Positions 46,399-54,670 of a DNA stretch of 64,000 nucleotides are shown piece after piece; the stretch's first letter is position 1, and each line of letters begins with the position of its first letter. The stretch covers positions 45,465 through 109,464 of the forward strand of contig JANQJS010000039.1 of NCBI GenBank assembly GCA_028281535.1. Direction: 5' to 3'. A program made the position numbers and the translations under genes. The stretch comes from Sedimentisphaerales bacterium. GTDB lineage: Bacteria > Planctomycetota > Phycisphaerae > Sedimentisphaerales > SM23-30. The notes under the pieces were generated by a model. The model was not told where the DNA came from, did not search any database, and worked only from the letters and a program-made list of their open reading frames with translations.

Positions 46399-46916
46399 TG
46401 AATTATTCCTAGGAGTATTTCGACGTTAGATATTTTATTCGAAAACGAAGAGTGATCCAATAGAATAATGTCGTGTTTAAGTAGTGATTTGATAAGTAAA
46501 AATAGTCCCCACCTTGGCCTGAGCAAAAGTGAGGATCCCACGTTCCCGAAAAAAACATATGCATTGTGCATGAAAATGCTTGATGTTCAATTGATTATAG
46601 GGGTGAAAATATGTTCAGGCAAAAAATAAAAATATATTATAAAAATTTGCCTTTTACGAATCGCAAGCGTAGAATCTGATAGTCAACTGAAGAGTTTTCT
46701 TAAATTAGTGTAAAGGTGATTCACTTCCTTGAGTATTGCATTTTTAGAATATATGATAGATGTATAATTTCACTAGGTCATTTCCATCTTTGTAGAGAGT
46801 AGGGTTTTTAAAGTACGTATTGTTAGTGTTGGAATCTGCGCGCATCACAGAAAGCGAAAGCCGTTGCCTTTTGTGTTTATGTTTGGATGGGAGATGCGGG
46901 GTAATGGCATTATTCG
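46399..46916. other. Intergenic region; possible noncoding RNA before an orphan terminator
   Basis: About 520 bases without a believable gene. A TATAAT (46763-46768) lies in it and a rightward terminator closes it, so a transcript of roughly 170-180 bases is possible. A short GC-GAAA-GC tetraloop-like element is at about 46853. I could not assign a known RNA family. Confidence 0.3.
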
Positions 46917-46948
46917 GAAGCCGGTCGCGTTGGCCGGCTTCTTTTTTT
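46917..46948 (+). terminator. Orphan rightward rho-independent terminator
   Basis: GAAGCCGG pairs with CCGGCTTC around a 9-base loop, followed by seven T. It is one of the best terminators in the window, yet no rightward gene lies upstream; the nearest genes on both sides point left. Confidence 0.85.
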
Positions 46949-47031
46949 CTAATTGTTTTAATTGGAAATATTATTTTTGCATAGAGCAGGGATTGCATGC
47001 TCACGTAAGCTTGGGTATGGCACCACTTTTT

Positions 47032-48369
47032 TTACGTTAGTGTTTTGTAGATTGCAAGGCATCCTAAAAAGACAATCGTTAAAAAACCTGCCCATAAGTA
47101 TAGATCACTTTGTATGGAGGGTTTTAGTTTTGAGTCGCAATATTGATAACGATAAACGAGTGCCTGGTATGCAACAATAAGAAGAAAGATAGAATTGGCA
47201 ATGCCCATGATTGTAATGAGTAGAAGTGGGCGTTGGAAAAATAGGAATAAAATAGCCCAAAGGATAGGAAGAATCCATGCCATGATGGAGATGGACCGTT
47301 TGTATTTTTTTGGATCATTGGGATCGATTATTTTGAATAAGACAAAGAAGTCGCTCCATAAGCGTGAGTTAGATGCATTGTTTGAAAATACTGTGGAGAA
47401 TAATACGCAGAATGCACAAATCATAAAGAGTGCCATGGTTTTAGGTCCGAGTGTTTCGGTGAACATACCTGATAATTGAAAGATCAGTTGGTTGCCATCT
47501 TCCAGTTTGTCTTGTGCGTGTAAGATGGTGGCACCTAATATGTAAAAACCGACAGTAGAGACTGTGTAAATGAGCATGGAGACGAAGGCGTCCATTTTCA
47601 TGACACGAATCCAGCCTTGTGCGCGGTTTGCCCATTCTTCAGAATCTTCTTTCGGACCAGTCCAGGCAGCGTATCCTTTTTCGATGCACCAGGAGGCGTA
47701 GATAAAAATTTCACCTGCCGCGACGCCTGTAATGCCAAAAGCCGAGATGGCCAATGCGATATATTCTTTGGGGAGATTGGGTGAAAAACCGCTGGCAAAA
47801 TCACTAAAGGAAAATGCGTAAGGTGTTTTTTGAATATTGAATACGCAAACAAATATTGCGATTACAAAAAAGACATTTAATGCAATCGAGATGAATTCTA
47901 GTGGACCATATTTTCCGTGGAATACTAGTAAGGCAATAGCGATGGCCAGAAGGCTAATGGCAATGGGTTTGCCGATATTAGGAAAAGCGTATTCAATCAC
48001 TTGAACTGCTGCACCAAGAATGCCTCCCTGGCCAAATATATTCATAATGATATAGACTAATGCTACATAGACCGTCCAATGTAGGTTTGCAAGACGAAAT
48101 CCTTTTGTTTTGCTCCAAGTGGTAAATGTGCTTTCACCTGAACAGATGGCATGTCGGCCATATTCAATTTGGATGCCAACTTTAATGATGCAGCCCAGTA
48201 GAATAACCCATAGAAGTGCAAAACCCGCTTTGGCACCTAATGCGGTCGTGGCAATCAATTCACCTGATCCGACGATGGCAGCAGATAGAATGACGCCGGG
48301 GCCTAAATACTTTATGCTGGATAAGAAGCTGTTTGGTGGGTCTTTTATTTGGTCGATATTATTGGCCAT
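47032..48369 (-). CDS. Nramp-related transporter
   Basis: The 445-residue integral membrane protein has about eleven hydrophobic helices. The N-terminal region (YLGPGVILSAAIVGSGELIATT, GAKAGFALLWVILLGC) is clearly of the Nramp fold. The canonical metal-binding DPGN in TM1 reads SAAIVGSGE here, and the TM6 MPH motif reads AGEIFIYASW, so it is a divergent Nramp relative that may not carry Mn or Fe. AGGAG precedes the ATG. It stands alone. Confidence 0.8.
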   Translation of the reverse strand: MANNIDQIKDPPNSFLSSIKYLGPGVILSAAIVGSGELIATTALGAKAGFALLWVILLGCIIKVGIQIEYGRHAICSGESTFTTWSKTKGFRLANLHWTVYVALVYIIMNIFGQGGILGAAVQVIEYAFPNIGKPIAISLLAIAIALLVFHGKYGPLEFISIALNVFFVIAIFVCVFNIQKTPYAFSFSDFASGFSPNLPKEYIALAISAFGITGVAAGEIFIYASWCIEKGYAAWTGPKEDSEEWANRAQGWIRVMKMDAFVSMLIYTVSTVGFYILGATILHAQDKLEDGNQLIFQLSGMFTETLGPKTMALFMICAFCVLFSTVFSNNASNSRLWSDFFVLFKIIDPNDPKKYKRSISIMAWILPILWAILFLFFQRPLLLITIMGIANSIFLLIVAYQALVYRYQYCDSKLKPSIQSDLYLWAGFLTIVFLGCLAIYKTLT

Positions 48370-48512
48370 GTGATCTCCTGGCTAAGATTCGCAACTATTT
48401 TGAATATTTTAATCAAATTCGTGATTTAGTCAATTCTAGATTTAATAATAACTCATTGAAAAAAATGGGTTTATAGCTTTGCGTGGTGTTTCTGAGATTT
48501 GGTGAAAAAAAC

Positions 48513-48559
48513 TTGCAACTTAAATACATAGAAGTACAATGTATTGGTCATCTATGTAT
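48513..48559 (+). promoter_or_regulatory. PadR-gene promoter with inverted repeat
   Basis: TTGCAA (48513) and TACAAT (48535-48540) are 16 bases apart. A 9-bp inverted repeat, ATACATAGA (48524-48532) and TCTATGTAT (48551-48559), brackets the -10. This is a likely autoregulatory PadR site (inference). Confidence 0.6.
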
Positions 48560-48578
48560 ATGGTTGAAAGGATATGTT

Positions 48579-48920
48579 ATGTCAATTTCTAAAGATTTGG
48601 TTGCAGCATCAGCGACGCCTTTGGTTTTATCCATATTGTCAGAGGGCGAGAATTATGGCTATGCGATCATTAAGCGTGTCAGTGAATTGTCAGGAGGTCG
48701 AATGCAGTGGTCGGATGGGATGTTGTATCCAGTATTGCATCGATTGGAGCAGCAGGATTTGATTCAGTCTAAATTGAAAAAAGCAGAAACGGGTCGGCAG
48801 CGAAAATATTATCGTTTGAAAAAGAAGGGCACTAAGGTTCTGGTTGAACAGCAAGACCAATGGCAGGCTGTTTACAGTACACTTTCAAAATTATGGGAGC
48901 AAAAACCATGTTTAACTTAG
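48579..48920 (+). CDS. PadR-family transcriptional regulator
   Basis: The 113-residue protein (start chosen for its AAAGGA site) has the PadR winged helix: LVLSILSEGENYGYAIIKRVSELSGG, QWSDGMLYPVLHRLEQQDLI, and TGRQRKYYRLKKKG. It has no long C-terminal dimerisation domain, so it belongs to the short PadR subfamily. Its last 13 bases overlap the next gene, a membrane protein that probably works with it. Confidence 0.92.
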   Translation: MSISKDLVAASATPLVLSILSEGENYGYAIIKRVSELSGGRMQWSDGMLYPVLHRLEQQDLIQSKLKKAETGRQRKYYRLKKKGTKVLVEQQDQWQAVYSTLSKLWEQKPCLT

Positions 48921-49591
48921 AAGAACAGATTAAGGTTTGGCGAAATTCTATGTCACGGTTTGGGAATTGTAAACAAGCGGATCTGGATGAGCTTGAATCT
49001 CATTTGTTAGATGAAATTGATTCATTATCAAAGTCGGATCTTTCACAAGAAGAATCTTTCCTGGTTGCATCTCGCCGATTAGGTGATTCGCAAATGCTTC
49101 AGAAGGAGTATGGTAAGATAAATCGTGATTGGGCAATTGCGCATAAAGTATTTTGGATTATTGTTGGTGTGTTAATCTATTCCTTGGGAATATCTGTATC
49201 GAATTTATTGATTAATATATCGGGCATATTGGTATTAGATAAAGTTGTTGGAGAAACGCAAGCCGTCATATATTATTTGTTAAGTAATGCATTTTTATTA
49301 TGTTTTATTGTATTTATTATTTCTTATCCATTACATAAAAAGAATATATTGTCATTAAAGATATTTAGCAGTAGGTATTGTGGAGCTTTATTTTTAATCA
49401 TTAGCTTCTTAGTTGTTCAGTTGTCGCTACTAGTTTGCCAGTTCTATAAGCTTACATTATTCAGCATGGAAAGTATGGCGTCTATTTTTGTGGCATGGAT
49501 TGTGTCGAATAGTGGGCCGTTATTGGTTTTTGTTATATCGATCATGTTGTTTATGAGATTTCACCCAACTAGAAAATATGAATTGAGTTAA
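48908..49591 (+). CDS. PadR-associated membrane protein
   Basis: The 227-residue protein starts inside the padR end. Residues 1-75 form a helical domain (IKVWRNSMSRFGNCKQADLDELESHLLDEIDSL, SFLVASRRLGDSQMLQKEYGK), a type often found after PadR regulators (permease-prefix or DUF1700-like). Four to five membrane helices follow. Such proteins are thought to transmit a membrane signal to the regulator; the role here is inference. Confidence 0.7.
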   Translation: MFNLEEQIKVWRNSMSRFGNCKQADLDELESHLLDEIDSLSKSDLSQEESFLVASRRLGDSQMLQKEYGKINRDWAIAHKVFWIIVGVLIYSLGISVSNLLINISGILVLDKVVGETQAVIYYLLSNAFLLCFIVFIISYPLHKKNILSLKIFSSRYCGALFLIISFLVVQLSLLVCQFYKLTLFSMESMASIFVAWIVSNSGPLLVFVISIMLFMRFHPTRKYELS

Positions 49592-49678
49592 TTTGTGATT
49601 ATTGTGGGGTCTTAACATGTTTGGGGCGTTAGTGTTGAGGTGAAAGATTTATAGTGAATATCACTATTGAGAATGTGC

Positions 49679-49707
49679 TTGTCAATACGGCCTTGATTAT
49701 GTATAAT
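49679..49707 (+). promoter_or_regulatory. Strong sigma-70-type promoter
   Basis: TTGTCA (49679-49684), a 17-base spacer and a perfect TATAAT (49702-49707), about 62 bases before the ATG of the LamG protein. Confidence 0.75.
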
Positions 49708-49768
49708 TATTCTACTGCCTACCCAATAAGTACAACTGTGAGTCCATAGAGCAATAAAGGATTTTCCT

Positions 49769-52648
49769 ATGCCCGCGCGACTTGTTTCCCTTCGGTTTCT
49801 GTCTGTTTTTCTGTCTGTACTTTTCCCTTCTATTGACTCTGTCGATGCTGCTGAATTTGGTGCTTATTATACGCGTCGAGATTCTGGCCAGTCTTGGGAA
49901 CGATATTCTCGAACGGGTGATCATAGCGATGTGGTTGTACGCTTGAGTGATTCGATGGAGTTTGTTTTTTGGCGAGCATCGAGTTATCGTCCATTTCTTA
50001 AAACCTCACAAGGGCAGTGGTCGGTTGAAGAGTTGATTAAGCGTAAAGGGGATGGGCCAAAAGAGCGACCTGATAAGAATAATATTTATTCTTTTGTGCG
50101 GATTATTGAAAATAAACCTGATCATGTTTTAATTCATTGGCGGTACTTTTATGATTTTTCATTGGGTGATCATGGCGTAGTCACTGGTGGGAATGTCGAG
50201 TTCGATGGTGTGGTTCATGAATATTTTAAAATCAAGGCAGATGGATCCGTCTTAAGAACTGTCAAAAAGGGGACTCCTAAATATGATGACTGGGTCGATG
50301 AAAATAATAGTATTACTCAAACATTTAGATTGACTGAAGAAGGTATTAATGATGTTCAGACAACAAAGGCTCAATTAACAAAAGCGTCTGTCAAGCCCAT
50401 CGTGGGAGCTGAAGTCACATCGACGAGACGACTCAAGCCTGTTGCATGGTGGTCGTTTAATGACGCCCTTTCTGCTAGAAGTTATGATGTCAAAGATATG
50501 ACACAGGAAATGATTACTGGTCGTAAAGATCTCATTTCTGGGCATAAGAGTCATTTTAAAAAAGGGGTGTCTGGAACAGCATTAGGGTTCGATGGTTATT
50601 ATTCGAAAGTACAAACGATGCCTGAAGCGGCACCGAAATTATCGAAGGCATTGACGGTGGAAGCGTGGGTGTCGCCTGGGGCGTATTCGATTTGTAAATG
50701 GACGGCGATTGCGCATCACTCACAGTGGATTGAGGATATCAAAAAACCTTACATCGAATATCATGTTGGAATGATTTTTGACAATGATTATGGTGTGCGG
50801 CGTGATAATGAGCCAACGCGTGAAGAAGAGGCAGAGGCTGCCAAGGAAGAACAATTTCCAGATGGACCGGACTATCCAAAAGCACCGCAAAATTGGGGAA
50901 CGATTCAAATCGGCGAAGAGCTTAGAAAAGGGTATTTTTTGGGCATCGATGAAATTGGCAGAGTTGGTTTTAAGCTTAAGGCGGCAGGGGAAGTTCATAC
51001 CTTACGAAGTGAATCATCGTTAAACACGTTTGAATGGGCACATGTTGCCGGCTGCTTTGGTCAGGGAAAGATGCAGCTTTATATCAATAGTGAGTTGGTC
51101 GCGTCTAAGCAGATGGATGGCTCTATTGAGTATGAAAAAGATGCTGGATTTATGATTGGTAAGAATGATGAGCGTATTGAGTATGTGTCAAAGCATGTGG
51201 TGCGTCCATTTTCAACGTTTCCTAGTCCGTTGGGGTTTGATGGTCTCATTGATGAAGTGAAAGTTTATAATAAAGCGTTAAGTTCTGATCAAATTAAACA
51301 AGCTTATCTTGAATCGAAGCCTGGTTCTTTCGTTTCAGAACTGCAGCCGCGACGGTTGCCTCGATTATCTAAGCCGGTGGAAGCATTTGGTGCTCAGTAT
51401 ACACACTTAAAGTATCATGATCTATGGGACAACATGTGGCGTGAGCCTGACCATCCTGATATTGTGGTTGGATTTGACAAGATGCCGACAAGTGTTGTGT
51501 TTTGGCGTGGAAGTCGTAGTCCTGGGTGGGTGACAGAGAGAAATCAGTGGCTTTGTGATCAAAGTAGCGAGCTGGTCGATTGGCATTGGGATAATGTGAT
51601 GGTAGGTGCGCAAAGTTGTTGTGAGCATATGTCGGATGTTCAGGCACGTCATTCGCACGTTCGAATTTTAGAAAATACGGATGCGCGTGTGGTGGTGCAT
51701 TGGCGGTATGCTTCTGTGGATGTATTGTATAAACATCCAAATACCTGTCGGCAGGAAGATGATTGGGGTGTTTGGACGGATGAGTATTTGACGATTTATC
51801 CGGATGGCGTTGGTGTTCGTAGTGTGAATAATTATGATGCAAAAGGGCATTTGATTGGTCCAGAAGGTGGTAAGGTTGGATTTCATGATACGCAGTTTTT
51901 CTCCGCGGCAGGCACGATGCCTGAAGATAATATTCATATGAAGGCGATGACTTTTGTGATGCCCAATGGAAAAGTACGTGAGTTCGATTGGAGCGAAACG
52001 CATCCTGAAGGGGCCTATCAGGCAGAGATTGCCTGGATCAACTTTCGCAGTGATTACAAAGTGTTTGAAGTGTTTCCTCCGGGGACAGAGGCGAACATAT
52101 GGGCAGGTGGCGAGAAAACATCCTATTCAAAATTTTCCATGTGGAATCATTATCCTGTGACGCAGGCTCCTTGTGATGGTCGGTTTTCGATCGCGACGGA
52201 TCGGATTTCACATTCCTCTTTGGTCGCGGCAGATAATATTGTGGATACGGGCAACGTGGTTCTTTATGGTTTTACCAATCAGGATGCAAAAAGTTTAGTC
52301 TCTCTGGCGAAATCATGGAATCATGCTCCCAAAATAACAAAATTAAAAAGAGCTGAAGGTGGTCTTTACGATAAGCATCAGCGAAGTTATGTGATGAAAG
52401 CTAAGGGGCCTCATATTTCTTTTGATTTGAATGGGGCAAAAAAGAACCCTATTGTGAATCCTTGTTTTGTCATTAAGCATTGGTCTGGCTCTATTGATAA
52501 GGTGAATGTAAAGATTAATGGTAAAAGAATCGATTCTCGGATCGGTACAGTTCTTGATACTGATGGAAAAAAAATGTTGCTTGTTTGGGTTGAAATGGAG
52601 CAACTGTCAGGAGTAGATTTCGAGATTTCGCAGGTATTGAATTTTTAA
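49769..52648 (+). CDS. Secreted LamG-domain protein with duplicated flanking domain
   Basis: The 959-residue protein has a signal peptide ending near DAAEF (residue 29). A domain at about 30-130 (FGAYYTRRDSGQSW, DHSDVVV, FVFWRASSY, HWRYFYDF) recurs at about 535-650 (FGAQYTHLKYHDLW, DHPDIVV, VVFWRGSRS, HWRYASVD). Between them lies a LamG/concanavalin-type domain (about 230-505: ALTVEAWVSPG, FDGLIDEVKVYNKALSSDQI). It is probably a surface or secreted glycan-binding or degrading protein. A strong promoter and an AAAGGA site precede it. Its stop overlaps the convergent pilin gene stop. Confidence 0.8.
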   Translation: MPARLVSLRFLSVFLSVLFPSIDSVDAAEFGAYYTRRDSGQSWERYSRTGDHSDVVVRLSDSMEFVFWRASSYRPFLKTSQGQWSVEELIKRKGDGPKERPDKNNIYSFVRIIENKPDHVLIHWRYFYDFSLGDHGVVTGGNVEFDGVVHEYFKIKADGSVLRTVKKGTPKYDDWVDENNSITQTFRLTEEGINDVQTTKAQLTKASVKPIVGAEVTSTRRLKPVAWWSFNDALSARSYDVKDMTQEMITGRKDLISGHKSHFKKGVSGTALGFDGYYSKVQTMPEAAPKLSKALTVEAWVSPGAYSICKWTAIAHHSQWIEDIKKPYIEYHVGMIFDNDYGVRRDNEPTREEEAEAAKEEQFPDGPDYPKAPQNWGTIQIGEELRKGYFLGIDEIGRVGFKLKAAGEVHTLRSESSLNTFEWAHVAGCFGQGKMQLYINSELVASKQMDGSIEYEKDAGFMIGKNDERIEYVSKHVVRPFSTFPSPLGFDGLIDEVKVYNKALSSDQIKQAYLESKPGSFVSELQPRRLPRLSKPVEAFGAQYTHLKYHDLWDNMWREPDHPDIVVGFDKMPTSVVFWRGSRSPGWVTERNQWLCDQSSELVDWHWDNVMVGAQSCCEHMSDVQARHSHVRILENTDARVVVHWRYASVDVLYKHPNTCRQEDDWGVWTDEYLTIYPDGVGVRSVNNYDAKGHLIGPEGGKVGFHDTQFFSAAGTMPEDNIHMKAMTFVMPNGKVREFDWSETHPEGAYQAEIAWINFRSDYKVFEVFPPGTEANIWAGGEKTSYSKFSMWNHYPVTQAPCDGRFSIATDRISHSSLVAADNIVDTGNVVLYGFTNQDAKSLVSLAKSWNHAPKITKLKRAEGGLYDKHQRSYVMKAKGPHISFDLNGAKKNPIVNPCFVIKHWSGSIDKVNVKINGKRIDSRIGTVLDTDGKKMLLVWVEMEQLSGVDFEISQVLNF

Positions 52649-53031
52649 AAAAATGTTTTAGATCCAGTGAGTCCTGCGTTGGTACCGTCGACGACGATGG
52701 TTGCATTGCCATCTGCATCAATGCTGGATATTCTATAGTCGGATGCTTGGAAATAAGTTCCTTGCAGGTCGCCTGGTAAAAAGTTTAATTGTGACAATAG
52801 GGATGAAGCTATTTGCCCATTTAGATCGGCAACGGCTCGCGTGACGCCATTTCTTGAGGCATAAGTTCGTACTGCAACTCGGATGGTGCCTGCGCCGCCA
52901 TGTGCTTCAGACCATTTTGCTCTTTCGACATGGCCTCGCATAATTGGTACGGACACCGCAGCAACTATGGCAACGATGAGTATGACGATCATTAATTCGA
53001 TGAGTGTAAACGCTTTATTAGTTCGTTTCAT
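52645..53031 (-). CDS. Type IV pilin-like protein
   Basis: The 128-residue protein has a prepilin leader MKRTNKA|FTLIELMIVILIVAIVA with Glu at position 5 of the mature form, then a short globular domain (YASRNGVTRAVADLNGQ, DYRISSIDADGNATIVVDGT). The small size and pattern fit a pilin or pseudopilin subunit. The residue before the cleavage site is Ala rather than Gly. It is monocistronic and away from the gsp operon. Confidence 0.8.
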   Translation of the reverse strand: MKRTNKAFTLIELMIVILIVAIVAAVSVPIMRGHVERAKWSEAHGGAGTIRVAVRTYASRNGVTRAVADLNGQIASSLLSQLNFLPGDLQGTYFQASDYRISSIDADGNATIVVDGTNAGLTGSKTFF

Positions 53032-53173
53032 CCTATCGACCTATTTGTGAATGATTGAAAATGAATCATGCTTTATTTCATTTCGGCCAAAATAATTTCT
53101 GACTCAATATTAAAAATATGAAATGAACACTAAAAGATTTAAATTAAGCCTGAAAAAGCGTTTTGGTAGATTA

Positions 53174-53548
53174 TCAGACGTTAATTTCTTCGTCGCGATG
53201 AACAGTGTCTGGAGAAAAAGCGGGTAGGCAAACGGCGATGTATTCGGCACCTTCTGGGTTAGGGGTGCTGTATTTGATCCATTCGCCTTTGTGAGTAATG
53301 ATGGCGCTGCCAGCGGGGATGTCGTAGGTATGATCTTTGGTTTCCACGCGAAGCATGCCGTCAAGGACAATAGTGTATTCGTCGAACTCAGGTGTCTGGC
53401 CGGGCTCGATCCAGCCTTGGGGGCTTTTCATTCGGGCGATACTGACGTTGTCATTTTGAGAATTCACTCGTCCAATATATTCTTCGATGCGTTTAGGTTT
53501 ATTGCCTGCGGCTTCGATAATCGTGGATTGGTTTATGATCGTTGGCAT
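53174..53548 (-). CDS. Cupin-domain protein
   Basis: The 124-residue single-domain cupin has EFDEYTIVLDGMLRVETKDHTYDIPAGSAIITHKGEW, with the two cupin boxes; the metal-ligand positions carry Glu and His but the first box lacks the usual HxH. An AAAGGT site precedes the ATG. It is the last gene of a three-gene leftward set, three bases after the NUDIX gene. The substrate is unknown. Confidence 0.82.
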   Translation of the reverse strand: MPTIINQSTIIEAAGNKPKRIEEYIGRVNSQNDNVSIARMKSPQGWIEPGQTPEFDEYTIVLDGMLRVETKDHTYDIPAGSAIITHKGEWIKYSTPNPEGAEYIAVCLPAFSPDTVHRDEEINV

Positions 53549-53551
53549 GTT

Positions 53552-54070
53552 TTAACCTTTTAGTTCCTTGTAGAGTGTTAATGCTTTTATTGATGAGGGG
53601 AATGCAAAATTGTCAAACTTGAGTTCGCAGGGTTTGATTAATTTGTAATCACAAACATCGTCTTGTGGTACGATGTTGTCGGTCGAATGGACTTTTGCGG
53701 TGAAGTAAATATCGACAACCGCATAATCAATATCTTTATAGGTATATCGATTGGGTTGCGAGGTGAAATAGGTAAAATCATATAGGTCTAAGTCGAGGGT
53801 CAACTCTTCTTTGATTTCGCGTTTGAGAGCTTGTTCTGCAGATTCATCATAATCGACAAAGCCGCCAGGTAGATCGTATTTGCCTTTTTCAGGTTGGTGC
53901 CCGCGGGTGGTAATAATGATTTTGTCTTCGAATTCCAGAATAGCCGCAACAGCAGTGGCTGTGTTGTGATAATATTCGATGTCGCAATCGTTGCATTTGA
54001 CCGCTTTTTCGAATTGGTCATTTAAGTTTTTAGTTCCACAGTGCGGGCAGTGGGTAAAAGGGTTTTTCAT
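53552..54070 (-). CDS. NUDIX hydrolase with zinc ribbon (NADH pyrophosphatase-like)
   Basis: The 172-residue enzyme has an N-terminal four-Cys zinc ribbon (CPHC and CNDC) and the NUDIX box GGFVDYDESAEQALKREIKEEL. This pairing is typical of NudC-like and related pyrophosphatases. The gene lies 18 bases after the membrane protein gene and is followed closely by the cupin gene. The exact substrate, NADH, ADP-ribose or another nucleotide, cannot be told from sequence. Confidence 0.88.
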   Translation of the reverse strand: MKNPFTHCPHCGTKNLNDQFEKAVKCNDCDIEYYHNTATAVAAILEFEDKIIITTRGHQPEKGKYDLPGGFVDYDESAEQALKREIKEELTLDLDLYDFTYFTSQPNRYTYKDIDYAVVDIYFTAKVHSTDNIVPQDDVCDYKLIKPCELKFDNFAFPSSIKALTLYKELKG

Positions 54071-54088
54071 AGCTATGATTTTCTACCA

Positions 54089-54637
54089 TTAACTTGATGG
54101 ATTGTCTGTCTTCTCTGTTTCATACTGGTGCGTTTCGAGATCTGAATGATCCGTTTGGTGAGTATGTTCAGTGTTTGAGTTGGGTGGTGATGTCTTATTA
54201 ACCGATTTTTTCAAGCGATATAAAAATATTATAGAAATGATCGGAATAATATTAATGCCAAGAGCGTTTAGAGACGATGAGTGCATTGCAAAATTAAAAC
54301 GTCCGCCATACAACAGGTGCCAGTTAAAGCTATTTTCTGCAATGATAATACAAAAACTCAAGCCGCTTGTGAAAAAGTAGACTAAGATGTTAGTCATAAT
54401 GTATGGAATTTGCATGATTTGATAAAATATCGATAAGGGATAGCCGTATGGTTTGTTGAGTAGCAAACCAACCCCACCGAGGATCCCTATTAACGAGATT
54501 AAATTAAAGACGATAAAAATGCCAATGGTGCTAGTTTGTAAATTGGTTTGTAATGACTCCTGCAAAGTTAAGGCCGTTATCATGTAACCACCACCAATTT
54601 GCAATACTGCAATCAGTGATTTAAACAATGTTGCCAT
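54089..54637 (-). CDS. Four-helix membrane protein of unknown function
   Basis: The 182-residue protein has four hydrophobic segments (about 5-22, 40-62, 70-95 and 125-145), then a polar, His/Glu/Thr-rich tail (NTEHTHQTDHSDLETHQYETE). I do not recognise the family. AAGGAGATC precedes the ATG. It is probably the first gene of the NUDIX-cupin set. Confidence 0.65.
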   Translation of the reverse strand: MATLFKSLIAVLQIGGGYMITALTLQESLQTNLQTSTIGIFIVFNLISLIGILGGVGLLLNKPYGYPLSIFYQIMQIPYIMTNILVYFFTSGLSFCIIIAENSFNWHLLYGGRFNFAMHSSSLNALGINIIPIISIIFLYRLKKSVNKTSPPNSNTEHTHQTDHSDLETHQYETEKTDNPSS

Positions 54638-54670
54638 GAGATCTCCTTATCTCAATCAATAATTGAAAAT

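Noticed and set aside
46744..47004. Leftward 86-codon ORF
   Set aside because: Reads through the GAAGCCGG terminator hairpin, has no ribosome site and a basic low-complexity composition.
51369..52003. His- and Pro-rich leftward ORFs
   Set aside because: Antisense shadows of the LamG protein with improbable composition.
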